From NCBI GenBank assembly GCA_905250075.1, contig CAJNOP010000012.1:558001-622000 (forward strand): DNA of 64,000 bases, written 5' to 3'. The DNA is from Rotaria sp. Silwood1. Its lineage: Eukaryota > Rotifera > Eurotatoria > Philodinida > Philodinidae. Both the position numbers and the translations under genes were made by a program. Under the pieces are notes generated by a model. It saw nothing but the letters and a program-made list of their open reading frames with translations. It was not told the DNA's origin and made no database searches. Each line of letters begins with the position of its first letter. Position 1 is the first letter of the stretch. Positions 51,301 to 63,700 of this stretch are shown here, piece by piece.

Positions 51301-51373
51301 TTTATCAAAAAAAAAGATTAATAGATCTAAAGGCAATCAAAAATGTTTTCGTTCTAATACGAGTAAACAATAA
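48341..51373 (+). CDS. Class A (rhodopsin-like) GPCR
   Basis: Three exons, 48341-48735, 48803-49026 and 50595-51373, encode 465 residues. The N-terminus has N-glycosylation sites (NST, NET, NCS, NST). Seven hydrophobic helices follow: IGPGILLNLLCLFIL, FLRFLALFDILSITL, a TM3 ending WTIVLMSLDKAVAVSYPL, AFQICCCTIIILSLA, SILPMGLITAANIVIAVV, LLAVTLSLILFNIPNTIFF, and DLPHVVNFFLYCLAGKKFR. Cys in SVCKAL and Cys in KYCGLSD can form the usual TM3-ECL2 disulphide. The DRY motif is DKA and NPxxY is replaced by HVVNFFLY, typical of divergent peptide receptors such as FMRFamide-receptor relatives. The ligand is unknown. Intron 2 is 1.57 kb and otherwise empty. The C-tail is long and basic. Confidence 0.88.
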
Positions 51374-51794
51374 AATTATGAAAATGTTGTTTAATTTTTA
51401 TATGTTGTAATTATATTTTCGTTTTAATTCTCTATTAAAGTTTAATAAATGTGTAATACGATCGAAATTTGCTATTTATCTTATCAAATCATTTTGTCAG
51501 AAAAGAAAACACTACAAAATAGATTTCGATTGCATTTTCGATGATTAAATTGAAGATCAATAGATTTGTTTGTCTTTGGATTTACTTTAGAAGAATTTAC
51601 GTATTTTTAACATGAAAATATTCTATTTGACGATATGATATCTTCTTTTATGTTTTATTACCGATTCTTTATATTCATGATCTGCAAGTACTTATGTAGA
51701 TAAAGGAGTAGTATAGATAATATGTTTATGGTTCTTTTTTAACAGATGCTACAAACTACAAGTATATGTAATTTAGTTGATTATATATGATAAA

Positions 51795-52368
51795 ATGATT
51801 GCAACAACACTGCCTACAAATGTACTTGAACAGTTTTTATCTTCATATAAAGAAATTAGGCGTAAGTCGTTGATAATTTGTTCTTTGAAAACATTTTCAA
51901 AAATTTTGATTCCTAAATTTCTTTTTTTCTTTGTAATATTCAAAAGTCATCATATCTGTTTTTTCGAAGGTTTTAATGACAATAACAATGAAATGGATTC
52001 AATTCTTGTTTATATTGGTCTGATTATAGTTATCCTATTTTTCCTCTTGATAATATTATCCTTGATTGCTAAATGTATAAAAATGCTTGATAATGAAACA
52101 ATAACAACAAATAAGAAAAGTATAGTTGAAAAGAAAAACTTTGTTTTCTAATGAATTCATTCTCATGTTTTTCTCAGAACAACGCTGCCAGCGGCAGTAT
52201 CGAACAACGTCTTTGCGAAGTAAACAAGAATTCTTGTCATCGGTTTCGTCTTCATCATTGTTGACCTATTATCATATAAATAAATCATTCGAAAAGCCTT
52301 CACGTTTATCTAATAATCAAAAACTTCAATATCAAAAACAAAATCTATTGCCTCTTTTAAACGTATAA
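51795..52368 (+). CDS. Small single-pass membrane protein, unknown
   Basis: Three exons, 51795-51861, 51970-52119 and 52178-52368, encode 135 residues; both introns are phase 1 with GT-AG ends. Residues about 1-35 are short and probably extracellular (TTLPTNVLEQFLSSYKEI). A strong membrane helix follows (SILVYIGLIIVILFFLLIIL), then a basic, Ser/Gln-rich cytoplasmic tail (QRCQRQYRTTSLRSKQ). No signal peptide. Size and topology resemble KCNE-type potassium-channel accessory subunits, but no diagnostic motif is conserved, so this is only a suggestion. It lies 420 bp behind the GPCR on the same strand; reading the introns as coding would give two separate shorter frames. Confidence 0.6.
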
Positions 52369-55300
52369 AAAATATTTTATTTTATTTTTTGTAAGAAGTA
52401 ATTATTTTGCAGAAAAAGCTTCTACAGTTTTATGACTGTGCAATAAAACAATAAAAAAAAATCTACAAATTTCACTTAAGTAATCATAATCTTTATTTGC
52501 TATTCTATAGCCTTAGAAAATAAGCATATTCTCTAGTGATATAACTAGAAAAAACTTGTAGAAGAGAACTTAGTCTTCTGACCGTGTCTGCAAATGGAGT
52601 CGCAACTCTTTCATAATGTCTCTAGAGGAGTCGTAAGAGTCTTTTTAGACGGAAGTTAACAATTTCTAGGGATTATCATATACAATTTGCCATTGATCGA
52701 AAAGTAACAATTAGAAAATCATTAGAAAATTGTTTTTTTTTTCTATAAAGTCACAAATCCTGTATACGTCACTTTTATTGCTTGTCAACATATATTATTA
52801 AGCGATTATTATCAACTAATTACCACATCTTACATTAGAAATTTTTCTATCCTAATAGAAAAAATGTTGTAAAATAAGACATGTCATATTTTATTTAATA
52901 ATATATCAATAGAAGCTGCTTTTCAAAATTATGTAATTCAATGACTTTCAATCCTTGTTACGATCTACTGTTTCACATTATCAATAGGATCTTTTTGTTT
53001 TTATTTTCATTCGATATTAATTAAAGTAATTGGAAAATGAAAAAAGTAGGATAATATAAATCCTGTACGTCTATATTTTAGCTAAGATTAAATTATAATG
53101 TTGTCAAATGGAATTTAATTTAAATTTAGTTTTTTTTTTTCTTCTTTGACATCAATTATGAAATTTCTATTTCTATTAAGTGTAATTAAGAGCAAATGCA
53201 AGATTTTTATATAAGATAGATAGTGAACTTTTAATTAAAGATGCAGTTTATACTTGATTTTGATATTAGATCAAAGATTAAATTTTATTAGATTTCTTTG
53301 ACATCATTATGTATGTTTTTGTCATTGTGCCTTTTGAAACATATTGTAATGTTATATTTCTTCTTAATATTAAAAACTTAGATAGTATGTTTTTATGTAG
53401 ATAATCGTCATATGTATTTATTTAAATCAGCCTATGTCAAAATTGTCCACAGAACTGGCTGACGTCTTTCTACCTTGGGAAAGAATCATCAAAACCTCAA
53501 AAAAAAACATTCAAGAACGAAACGAAAGAAATATTTTCACACAATTCGAACATGATTTAAGAAAGGCAATGATCATGATCGATATCTATTGTTCGAATTC
53601 GATAAGAATAATCAAAAGAAAAGAAACTTATATCGAAATAAATTTACATTTCTTTTGAAATATACTCAATCTAGTTCACCTAATGCTGCAATAACAATTA
53701 ACACAGAAATAGAATTTACTATTCTTGAGTCGATTTTAAATTAAACAAGAGTAAATCTGCATTCAGATAAATTAGAGAACATTTTATTAATATGATCACT
53801 ATAAAAATATATTAACAAAGTAAACTATGTCTTTTTTTTGCTTGATTTGTTTCTTAGTCATGGTTGTTATCTTAATTTTTGTCGTCCTTTTATTTGAATA
53901 TTTTTTTCAAATTGAATTCTATAGTAAAACTTAACAATGTAAGTTATATACCTGATTTCATTCATGTCTTTTGTTGATACTTTTAGGTCGATTATTTCGA
54001 CCGTCCGAAACGACATCTTGAAGTGCCTAAAATGGTGAAAAAACGGCATGATTACAGTTCTAAACGATAAAAAACGATCGCCGCTTTTTTAACCATTTTC
54101 CTCGGAACGTAAACGACGCCATTTCCGGCGAGTAACGATATGTAGGTTTATGGCAGTATTCTCGTCTTAAAGTGTCTTATTTACGCTGAGTTTTTTCGTT
54201 TACGACTTTTTTATCATTTGTCGTCTGTTCTTAGTGAAGAGGAGCGGAATATTTCGTCTCTTCCTCATCTTCCGCAAAAATAAGAAAAAAAATATATTTA
54301 TTGCAATTAAATACTTACTATTGAACATATCAATGAGATAAATCTCAATAAAAACTCTAAATTTATTTAAATAAAAAACTTACTGCTAAATATTTTCTTG
54401 ACATAAATCCAAATTAAAAAAAAAATAAATATATTTTTTCAAATACAATAGTTACTAGTGAACTAGATGGGAAAAGAGAATATGATAAAAAATATTTTCT
54501 TTTAACTAGGAAATGGCCAATCGATTATAAATCATTAGAAAGTGTCTTCATGATGATTTTAAGATACTTTTAAAGTAATGGAAAACGATGTAAAAACGAT
54601 GGTCATAATGACAACGTTTTCGCTATTACGTAAACGATCGCCGAATTTCTCCGCTTTAAGACAGATTGCTAATAACTATCGTAACGAAAACCGTTTTTCA
54701 GTGTTTGCAAGTCATTTAAGGTAGTTTACGAGTCGTGATATACGACATCGGCTCGTGCATTTTATCAGTTGAACTATGAGTTTGTATTAGTATAAAATGG
54801 GTTTAAATAAACCAGTATTTTATTACTTAGTACAAAGACGTTTTTACTTTTGAATTCAATTGGGAATTACAGCCAAGATAGTGTGTCAATGCAACAGAAT
54901 ACCCTACCCTACTCCAGCAAACAGAGCAGGGTACGGTACGGAAAAATCAACCAGTAGACATCTCTGGTCTACACGTTTTTTTCAGATGTGGGCAAGTTAA
55001 CTATTTTTCAAGTTACAAGTCAAGTCTGACTTGACCAGCTGTGACTCTTTTCAATCAATTAAGTCATCAGACAGTCAGTGACTTAAAATAAACATTCTCT
55101 TTTTCTTTCATATGCTATTGTCAACATAAAATACAATTTGAATTCTAAATTCTTAACATAAGTCTGCTATGCATTACAAACAATTTAACATGGGAGACTA
55201 ATGGCTTGAATGATACAAGAGAATTATTACTCTGGGTTCTTTTGCGATTTTAATCGCCCCAGTCGTGCGTTACGACCATCGTACACGATCGTATTTCGCC

Positions 55301-55799
55301 GTATTATTTACCGGTCTACGCCATCCTTTGCTTGATGAAAACTACTAACTAATCGGATTTTTTTCTTCGACAATTTAATGGTGCATGCAAATGAATTTTT
55401 AGAAAAAATCTTTTACATATATTATTATTGATTGGTTCCATGGTACAATTGAATGAATTCAAAGACGGAGTTTTTTTCTTATGATGTATTTTAATCGAAC
55501 GCTTCCACCACATCAATAAAGCTTTCGACGAAAATGCATCTAAGACAAAAGAATTTCATGTTCAAATTCATCTTCTCATACCACGAAACTAATCAATAAT
55601 AATATGTGTAAAAAGACTTCTTCTACAATTTTTTTCAATTCATCATTAATTTTTCAATAGAAATCTTCCTAAAAAGAAAAATACAATTCTAAAAATTTCT
55701 TTCGACTTACCTAAAGAATGTTCCATTTAAAAATATCTAATCAAAAACAGTTAAGGTCGACCAACAATTCTGGCTACGGCGTTTAAAGGAGCTTGTCAA
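52369..55799. other. Gene desert with one composition island
   Basis: No supportable gene. A 75-codon plus-strand frame ending at 53658 has some protein-like character (MSKLSTELADVFLPWER) but no splice partners or recognised family. About 53995-54760 is richer in CG words (AACGATCGCCG recurs at both ends). 54890-55070 includes TACCCTACCCTACTCC and the palindrome GTCAAGTCTGACTTGAC. Confidence 0.4.
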
Positions 55800-56265
55800 T
55801 AGGGTGATCTATTCAGAAACGAAAAATCATATATATTATGTTGTAAAGCTTTTGAGGCGCGTCGAATGGTATACAGTAAATCCTATTTTTCATAAGACTT
55901 TGAAGAAACTAAAGTCAATTTACTGATAGATTATTGCACACTCATTCACATCCTCACTCACAAGATGGCCGAAGATGCTACGCATATGAGCTTGTAGCTC
56001 GTTAAAAACTCTACAAGATTGTATGTGAAAAAAAATATTTTACAAAATACTTTCGCCTAATATCAAGGACCACGATATTCAGTAACTTATTTAATGTCTG
56101 TTGTGACTGTAGGCGTGAATGTGTAGTTGTCTATCAGTAAACTGACTTTAGTTCGTTCCAAGTCTTATGAAAACAGATTTAATATATACCATTGGACGCG
56201 CCTCAAAAAACTCTACAACATAGTATATTTGGTTTTTTGTTTCTGAATGCATCATCTTTTTTGCT
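55800..56265. mobile_element. Foldback element
   Basis: Left arm 55803-55940 and right arm about 56110-56262 are inverted copies: ATTCAGAAAC, TATGTTGTA, TTTGAGGCGCGTC, AATGGTATA, CATAAGACTT, ACTAAAGTCA and TTTACTGATAGA occur in the same order when the right arm is read in reverse. The loop of about 170 bp is noncoding. Confidence 0.7.
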
Positions 56266-59200
56266 ATAGAAGAAAAAAGTGATTTTTCGAATATTAATTG
56301 ATTTATTGAAAATAATTTTTCAATAGAAACATGTCTAAAGGAGAAAATCTTTCAAATGTCCGTTCGATCTCATTAATATATGTTTTAATAGAATTATTCG
56401 TATCGAAACGAAAATGTTTTGAGTATATGAAACGTGCTTTGTGCTCTTAATTGTAGTGTTTTGCGGAAAATTAAAAGTTAAACTTTTATTTCCGATAAGT
56501 GGTTTCAATTTTAGTAATAGAGATGAGCATGTAGCAAAAAATAAAGTACAGGCGACTTTCGCGTTGATAATTGTACATCTGATGAGAAGCAAGCTTGACT
56601 GTATAGCATCATTAACCTTTCTTTGATGAATACGGACATTGTATACTTGATAAATGTGCAAAGTTTGAAGCTTTAGCATTTAACTTTGCTTATATTTCAA
56701 ATATTTTACGATTTAACATTAGCGCTATACTTAGAGACCACCCGTTCGACGATATCCCGTCCTCTACAAAAGTAAAAATAAATCATAAATCGCAATAATA
56801 TTCTCTTTAGTTTCTATCTATGATAATCATAAGCTCTTGTGAAGAAGAAGCCAACGACAAAACTACGATCGTAGATTTTCGGCATGTGTGTACGTCAAGA
56901 TGTGTCACTAGTATTCGGTCACTACTAATACTTCTATTAATATAGATGATTTTGTTTTTGATTAATTTAAAAAAAAATATATTTCAATGATGAAAAGAAA
57001 TATTTATTCAATAGTAAATTAAATTGGAAGATAAAGATAAGTTCATCACGATAATTATGTTGATTGTATTGACACGTAAACAACAAACATTATTTCGCAT
57101 GAGTGATTTTACATTTGGTATTCGAATAAAAATTATTTTTTATGAATTTTTGTATATAAATTTAAACAAAATTTTATAAACTAATTCTTTTTTTGAAACA
57201 ATAGAAAATATTTAAAAAATATATATATGAAAAACAGCGCCATCAATCGTCTTACTTATTTTTTTAAATAAGAATAAAAATATACATATATGAAAAATAG
57301 TTAATATAAATATCTAATTAAAAATATTTATCAGATATTTTCATTGGTAAATACAAATGTAAGTTTAATACCACTTATTGACATTTGTCCTTTATTAGAG
57401 ACAAATTTTGATGAGTCATCGACGTCATATAACATAAGATATAGCACTAGTAATAATAATAATAATTCTCTTTTTTCTTCTATTCTATCTTAATAAATAT
57501 CCTAGAATATTGTACATAAATATTTTTTTTCTTGTGTTTTTTCTTATTTATTATATTTGTAATTTTATATATTTATTTTTAGATATGAATTGTAGAAAAA
57601 ATATTCGATTGATTTTTCATCGATTTAATGTTGTATGAGTAAGTATTATGATATTTTTTTTCATCAAAGAAACTCATCAGTTTTTTTATTATATGTAAAG
57701 ATTGTTTTCAATTATATAAAGTCACTTGCAGAGCAAATAGAAAATAATATTATTCTTTTTTTTTCTTTGCCTTGTTAATGACAGACAACTTTGATGTGCC
57801 TGAAAACTTTCATATGATATGTGCGCATATGAAAAATATGCTAAATAGGATAGACCATTAGTTGAAATCAATAAACAAACTAAAAATAAACCACACAACA
57901 AATTATATACGCATCAATTATAAAAAGTAACTACTATGTTCGTTCTTCACGGGTAACATTCAGGCGAAAAAAAAATGATGAGATGAAAGATGTATGAAGC
58001 TAGAAAAAAACTGTCAACATCATTTACTCTCTCGTATGTGTCAGTTGATCAATGTCTATGTGTCTTTTTTTTTTTTCTTATCCATCTTTCGACGTAAAAT
58101 AATAAAAGAAAATCGATTAATTTTTTTTCTGTTAATATTTTCTTTTCTGATAAAACAATTAACATAAAAAAACAAGAATGTCAGTAGTCATTCAATCGAT
58201 CTTTGATAAAGCCTTGGAAATCTAAAAGAATTTCATCATAAATATAAATAATGAATTAATAATTATATTCAATGTATAGATTAGTCAAAAAAAACAAAAA
58301 AAAAAAAAGAAAATAGTTAATGTCTAATGCCATAAGCTTAATAACGTCGGTACTATACAAAAATAAACACAACATAAACGGCCTTCTTTTAGTTTGATGT
58401 TCGATATCGAACACCTTTTTTTTTTTTTTTCTTAGTTGTCGTTTGATTTTTTTTTCGTGATGTGCTTGACATATTCATACGATTAAGTCGCTTATCCGTG
58501 ACAGTATCTTTACTAAGTATGAAAAAAAAAGAAAGATAGTATTTATGTACATATCCGTCAACGTGTGACTGTATATAATACAGGAAAAAAAAATTGTAAA
58601 TTGATTTTAATCAATTATATTAAGCAGCTCAAATAGGTTCTTAACTAGAAATAGTCTGGATATAGATTTTATGCATAGTTTGTGATTATTATCTATATGA
58701 CACGAACGCAAATCATATGCCTATACATATGGAATATCAAAAGTAATATATAAATCATCATGGACTCCAATGATGAATGAAGGTTATAAAAAAGAGACAC
58801 TAGTCGATAATCTACAACGTTCTTTCGATTGGATTAACGCATTTGACGCATATGATCAGTAGCCGACGCATGCATGAAAGGTAATTTTGTCATGGCAAGT
58901 TAAAACATTACTCATGGGAATAAAAAAAAATGACGATGTATGAATTTATTTTCCTATGAATAGTATCATTTTAATCCTTTAGAATCGAAAAATGTCAAGA
59001 AATCATATGATGCAAGAATGATTTCATTTGATCCCTCTTTAAATAAGTTTTCTTATAAGTAATAATCTTTTGCATAAACGAAGACTATTTTAATTGACTA
59101 TATAGTTCTCAAATTTAATAGGTATTTTTCTCAAGGATTAGACTGAAATAGAAAAAGTTCATAAGTAAATTTGATTACTAGAATAAATATAAACATTTAT

Positions 59201-60720
59201 GGTATCTTTTTTTTTAAAAAAAAAGAAGCAAAAATTCTATATTTTCATCTTTGAAGCCAAAAGAAAAAAAGAATAATCATTTGATCAATTTTTATGATTA
59301 TCACTTTGATATGTGTTAAATAATAAAATATGCTTCTATGTTAGGAAATTGTCCTTCTGATATTTATTCGATCAAAAGAAATTCAAATCAATCTAAGCCA
59401 TATGATTGAGTTACTTTATTCCGATGTATATACTTCTTTTAATATTCTTTTCAATTGAATTGTTAGTTACTTGACCTTGTATGTTCTTTATCGTTCAACT
59501 AAAATTTCTCAATTGTAAAAGCAACTATTTTGAATACTTTCTTATTCCATTTTTATTTCAAGGTTCTTATTCCCTTAAAGAAAGTGCAATATCATTATTT
59601 ATGAAGTCAAGTAGTTTGCTTATTCATTCGTTTTTTGTTCTTTCTCGTCTATAACCGCCTAGTATTTCCTCCTTATGCCATGATGTTTTTATCGTATATA
59701 TCATGTTGGTCTTTCTTTTTTTTTTTCGTACGTTGTAACCTTATAGGCCCATCGAGCTATTCGATGATAACAAGGGTTAAGTCTGCACTCATAGAAGAGA
59801 GAGAGATCAAACAAAAAAATCTATATATGTTTTTTCATTTCATCGATTGATCATCAGAATGACCTATGTGCTTGAATTATAACATTCAGAGAAATAAGGC
59901 AAATGCGAGATTCATTCCATTTATTACTAGACCTTGCTCTCTGTCCCTCTCGCTAGTATATATATTTATTGTTAGTCACAATTGCGACAGCTGATTTTTT
60001 TTCTTATTATATATAACGAGAGAGTGATCGATGAAGAAGAAAAAGAAAAAGAGAGGAGAGAACAACCACCACCACTTGAAAAGTAAATGCGAACGAACGA
60101 ACAAACAAGTAAGAGAAGAGAATTTTCTTTTACACGTACACACATATAGCATCATTACACTTGAAGCTCTGTTCATCATTACTGCTCGTTTCGACATGAT
60201 GATTGTTATGTTTTTTAGTGCTTTTTTCGTCGTATCAGGATGAATATGTGTAGGTGATGTCAGCAACATGACGCTTAAAAATCTTTTCATTGTTTACCAT
60301 TACACTTACTTTTTGTTTTTATCTCTCATTTGTTTCTTGCTTTTTCTCTCTCTCTCTCTCTCTCTCACTCACTGAATGTCTCATAGTTGACTATTGTCAT
60401 AGTAATTAGTATATTTAGATTTATTTTTTTCTTTTTTTTTTTTGCTTTTGTTATAGAATGCGACAAAAACAGACGAGCAATCTAGTCAAGCAATATCAAA
60501 TATCATTGGAGAATACTCCATTATTTTTTACCTGTCATTTATAGTTTGCATCATATATACACAAAAAAAAACAAACTATGATTCAGAACAACTAGTATTT
60601 GGTCGTTTATATTCATAACCTGTTTATGTCGTAATTGTTGTTTATTTTTGTTGTTCTCCTGTTGACATCGAATAATCATATTTATATTTTTTTTTGTTGT
60701 ACTCTAACTATCAGTCAACG
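56266..60720. other. Gene desert upstream of the MAST-type kinase
   Basis: No supportable gene. Short open frames near 56335-56679 and 59976-60290 are on both strands and low in complexity. A (CT)n run at about 60345-60368 and T-rich tracts precede the kinase start; the 5' UTR and promoter should lie in the last kilobase. Confidence 0.5.
60345..60368 (+). repeat. (CT)n microsatellite
   Basis: Uninterrupted TC/CT dinucleotide run upstream of the kinase gene. Confidence 0.85.
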
Positions 60721-63700
60721 ATGAGAAAATTCTTCAGTCAGAAATCGAAACATAAAACACATCAACATTCAACATTGTCAACAACTACATCAACATTGAC
60801 AGGATCATCGCCACTTGTTGTGTCACCATTATCATTTAATAAAGATGATGATACACAAATAATATCAACAACGAAAAAAGGTAAATCACAAACAACATCT
60901 AGTCATACTCAAATACCTACAACAACTCAAGTTGATATAAATCCAACAGATTTATTAAATAATTCAACATCAAATGATTCAGTATCATCAGAAATAACAA
61001 ATAATAATCAATTGAAACAAGATGACAATGAAGAAAAATCCCAAAAATTATTTGTTGTTGTTTCAGGTAACAGAAAAACAAAAAAAAACCCTAGATAAAA
61101 AAAAAAGGTTTTTAGTCATAAACATTAATTGCAAGCATTTTCTAATAGCATCAAAATGAGATAAATCTATGAGTCAAATTAATTTCACACTAAATATAAA
61201 CAAAAAGAAAATCAGTTGATGGTGAATTGAAGTTTTTCTTTTATATAAATCAAACGTTCTTATTAAAAATTTCTATTAAAAAATCCTACATTGTACTATG
61301 TACATTGATAGAGAAAAGAAATATCAATACACAATAAGTGCAGAGAGAAACTTTTACTCTTCGTAAAGAGAGAATACACGGAATTTCATTCAGATTATAT
61401 ATTCCTACGTGATTCTATCTGCATATCATAAATCTACGAACGAAGGTTTTTAATTTATTTATGTTTTTCTTTTATATAGACGTCGATTCAACTTGTACTT
61501 CGTCATTGTTACCATCAATATCAAATGAAAATCCTGATTCACATTTATTAAGTGTTAATGAATGTGAATCTAATGAACCGGTGACAGCACTTCAACAACC
61601 ACAACAACAGCAACAACAATATGCATTAACACGTAAACGTTCATCAACTGGTTCTGGTCAACATATAGTTCGTTATCGTGAACAAAATTCAAAAAAATTT
61701 GTTGAAGAACGTCTTCGTCGTCGAAGTTGGATGGTATCACAAGTACAATTATTATCAACATCATCAAATTGTCCAAATAATATGTTCATGTCAATGAATA
61801 ATTCTCAAACACCAGACATTTATACACATAATCAACAAACAATGAATTTAATGCGTTTACGTCGTCTTCGTTTAGGACAATCAGAACCAAATTTAAATTC
61901 ATTACAAATGAATTATTTCTATCAAATATCACCATCACTTAAATCTTCACCTCGTACATCATCAGCAACAACAAATGATAATAATAATAATAATTCTCAA
62001 AATAATAATCATATTAATTCAACAAATCTTCCATCAACACCATTACAACAACAACAACATTTTTATCCATTTCCATTACGTCGACCAAGTTCACGTCGTT
62101 CAAATTTATCCGGTTTAAATTTAATTAATTTAAAATATGCTTTAAGAAAACAATTATCACCACAACAACAACAACAACAACAACAACAACAGCAACAAAC
62201 ATTATCTACAACATCATCAGATATACAAGATATAACTAAAACATCAAATACATTTAATCAATCATCAACAAGTGCATTTAAACCAATAAATAATATTGAT
62301 GATAATTCAAATCGTCGATGGTCATTAACATCAGCACCATCATCAAGTGGTTATGGTACAACAACACCAATAACATGTCATTCACATGAAAGTTCTCAAT
62401 ATTCATCATTTGAACGTCTTCAACATCATCAACAACAACAACAAATTCAACAACAGCATATATGTACATGTAAACAACAAACTAATTTACCAAATTCAAA
62501 TGAAGGAAGTTTATCAAATGTTAGTCCACATGATGATTTTATATATGGAAGTTTACAACGTTTAGAATCACGTTCAATATCAATGTCAATGCTTGATGCA
62601 AATATATCATCATCACCATCTAAAATGATGATTATGCCTGATCAGGATATGAATACAATGGCATATATTTATAAAGAACGTTATCCAAAAGCTAAAGTAC
62701 AAATGGAAGAACGTTTACAAAATTTTATTGATACATATAAACCAGTTGATAAATATGATTATTGTTCAGATGGTTCAGCTAGATTTATACATAATCAAAT
62801 AGTTGAATTAGCTAAAGATTGTTTAGAAAAATCACAAGATGATTTAATAACAACATCATATTTTAATGAAATGACAAATAATCTTGAACGATTATTATTA
62901 AATGCTAAAGATAAATGTCCACAAGCTATTGAAAATTTACAAACAGTTGTACGAAAATTATTATTAACAATAGCTCGATCAGCAAGATTACTTGAATGTT
63001 TAGAATTTGATCCTGAAGATTTTTTACGTACATTAGATGAAGTTGAATGTCAAGCAAAAATTAATGGAAATATTAAACAAGATATTCCAAAATATATTTG
63101 TTCAAAACTTAATCTTGACCGTAATCCACTTGATGTTATTGATGCATTGCAGGTAATCATATATATAGTCTATATTGAATATTGTATCAAAGGACATTTT
63201 TTTTTCACTTATTCGATCTATAGTCAAGATAAAATACATTATTGCTATTGAATATGTTTCTTTTTATTGAAATTAACCAAACTAAGATAGTGATCTGAAG
63301 GTTGTATAAACGAATGTATGTCATAGTATTGAATGAATATAATATGAAGGGCTGTAGGCAATGTGTATTTTATTCATTGTGTTACGCGAGCCGAAGAATG
63401 ATAGCGGTTCTTTATTACTATGTAAGAAAAAAAGAGAAAATAATAAATTGACATTTTGCCGGAAGCGATTTACTCATATCAAAGATGAAATGAACTTTCC
63501 TGCTAATCTCTTGAGATTTTATTAATCATATGATAAAAGTCACGATTAATCATGTCTTAGAATTTTCTACATGCAAATTACTTTGGTAAAAGAAACACAA
63601 CAAAAAAAAGTTAAATTTAATAAACATTTTTTTTTTTATCATATTATTATTTAGGTAAATGAACCTAATGATAATGAACATCAAGATACAATTGATCATA

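Noticed and set aside
53434-53658. Possible small gene MSKLSTELADVFLPWER...
   Set aside because: Single short frame, no acceptor or donor partners and no known family; kept only as a remark.
59976-60290. 104-codon minus-strand frame
   Set aside because: Contains poly-F/K low-complexity sequence and overlaps an opposite open frame; probably chance in the kinase upstream region.
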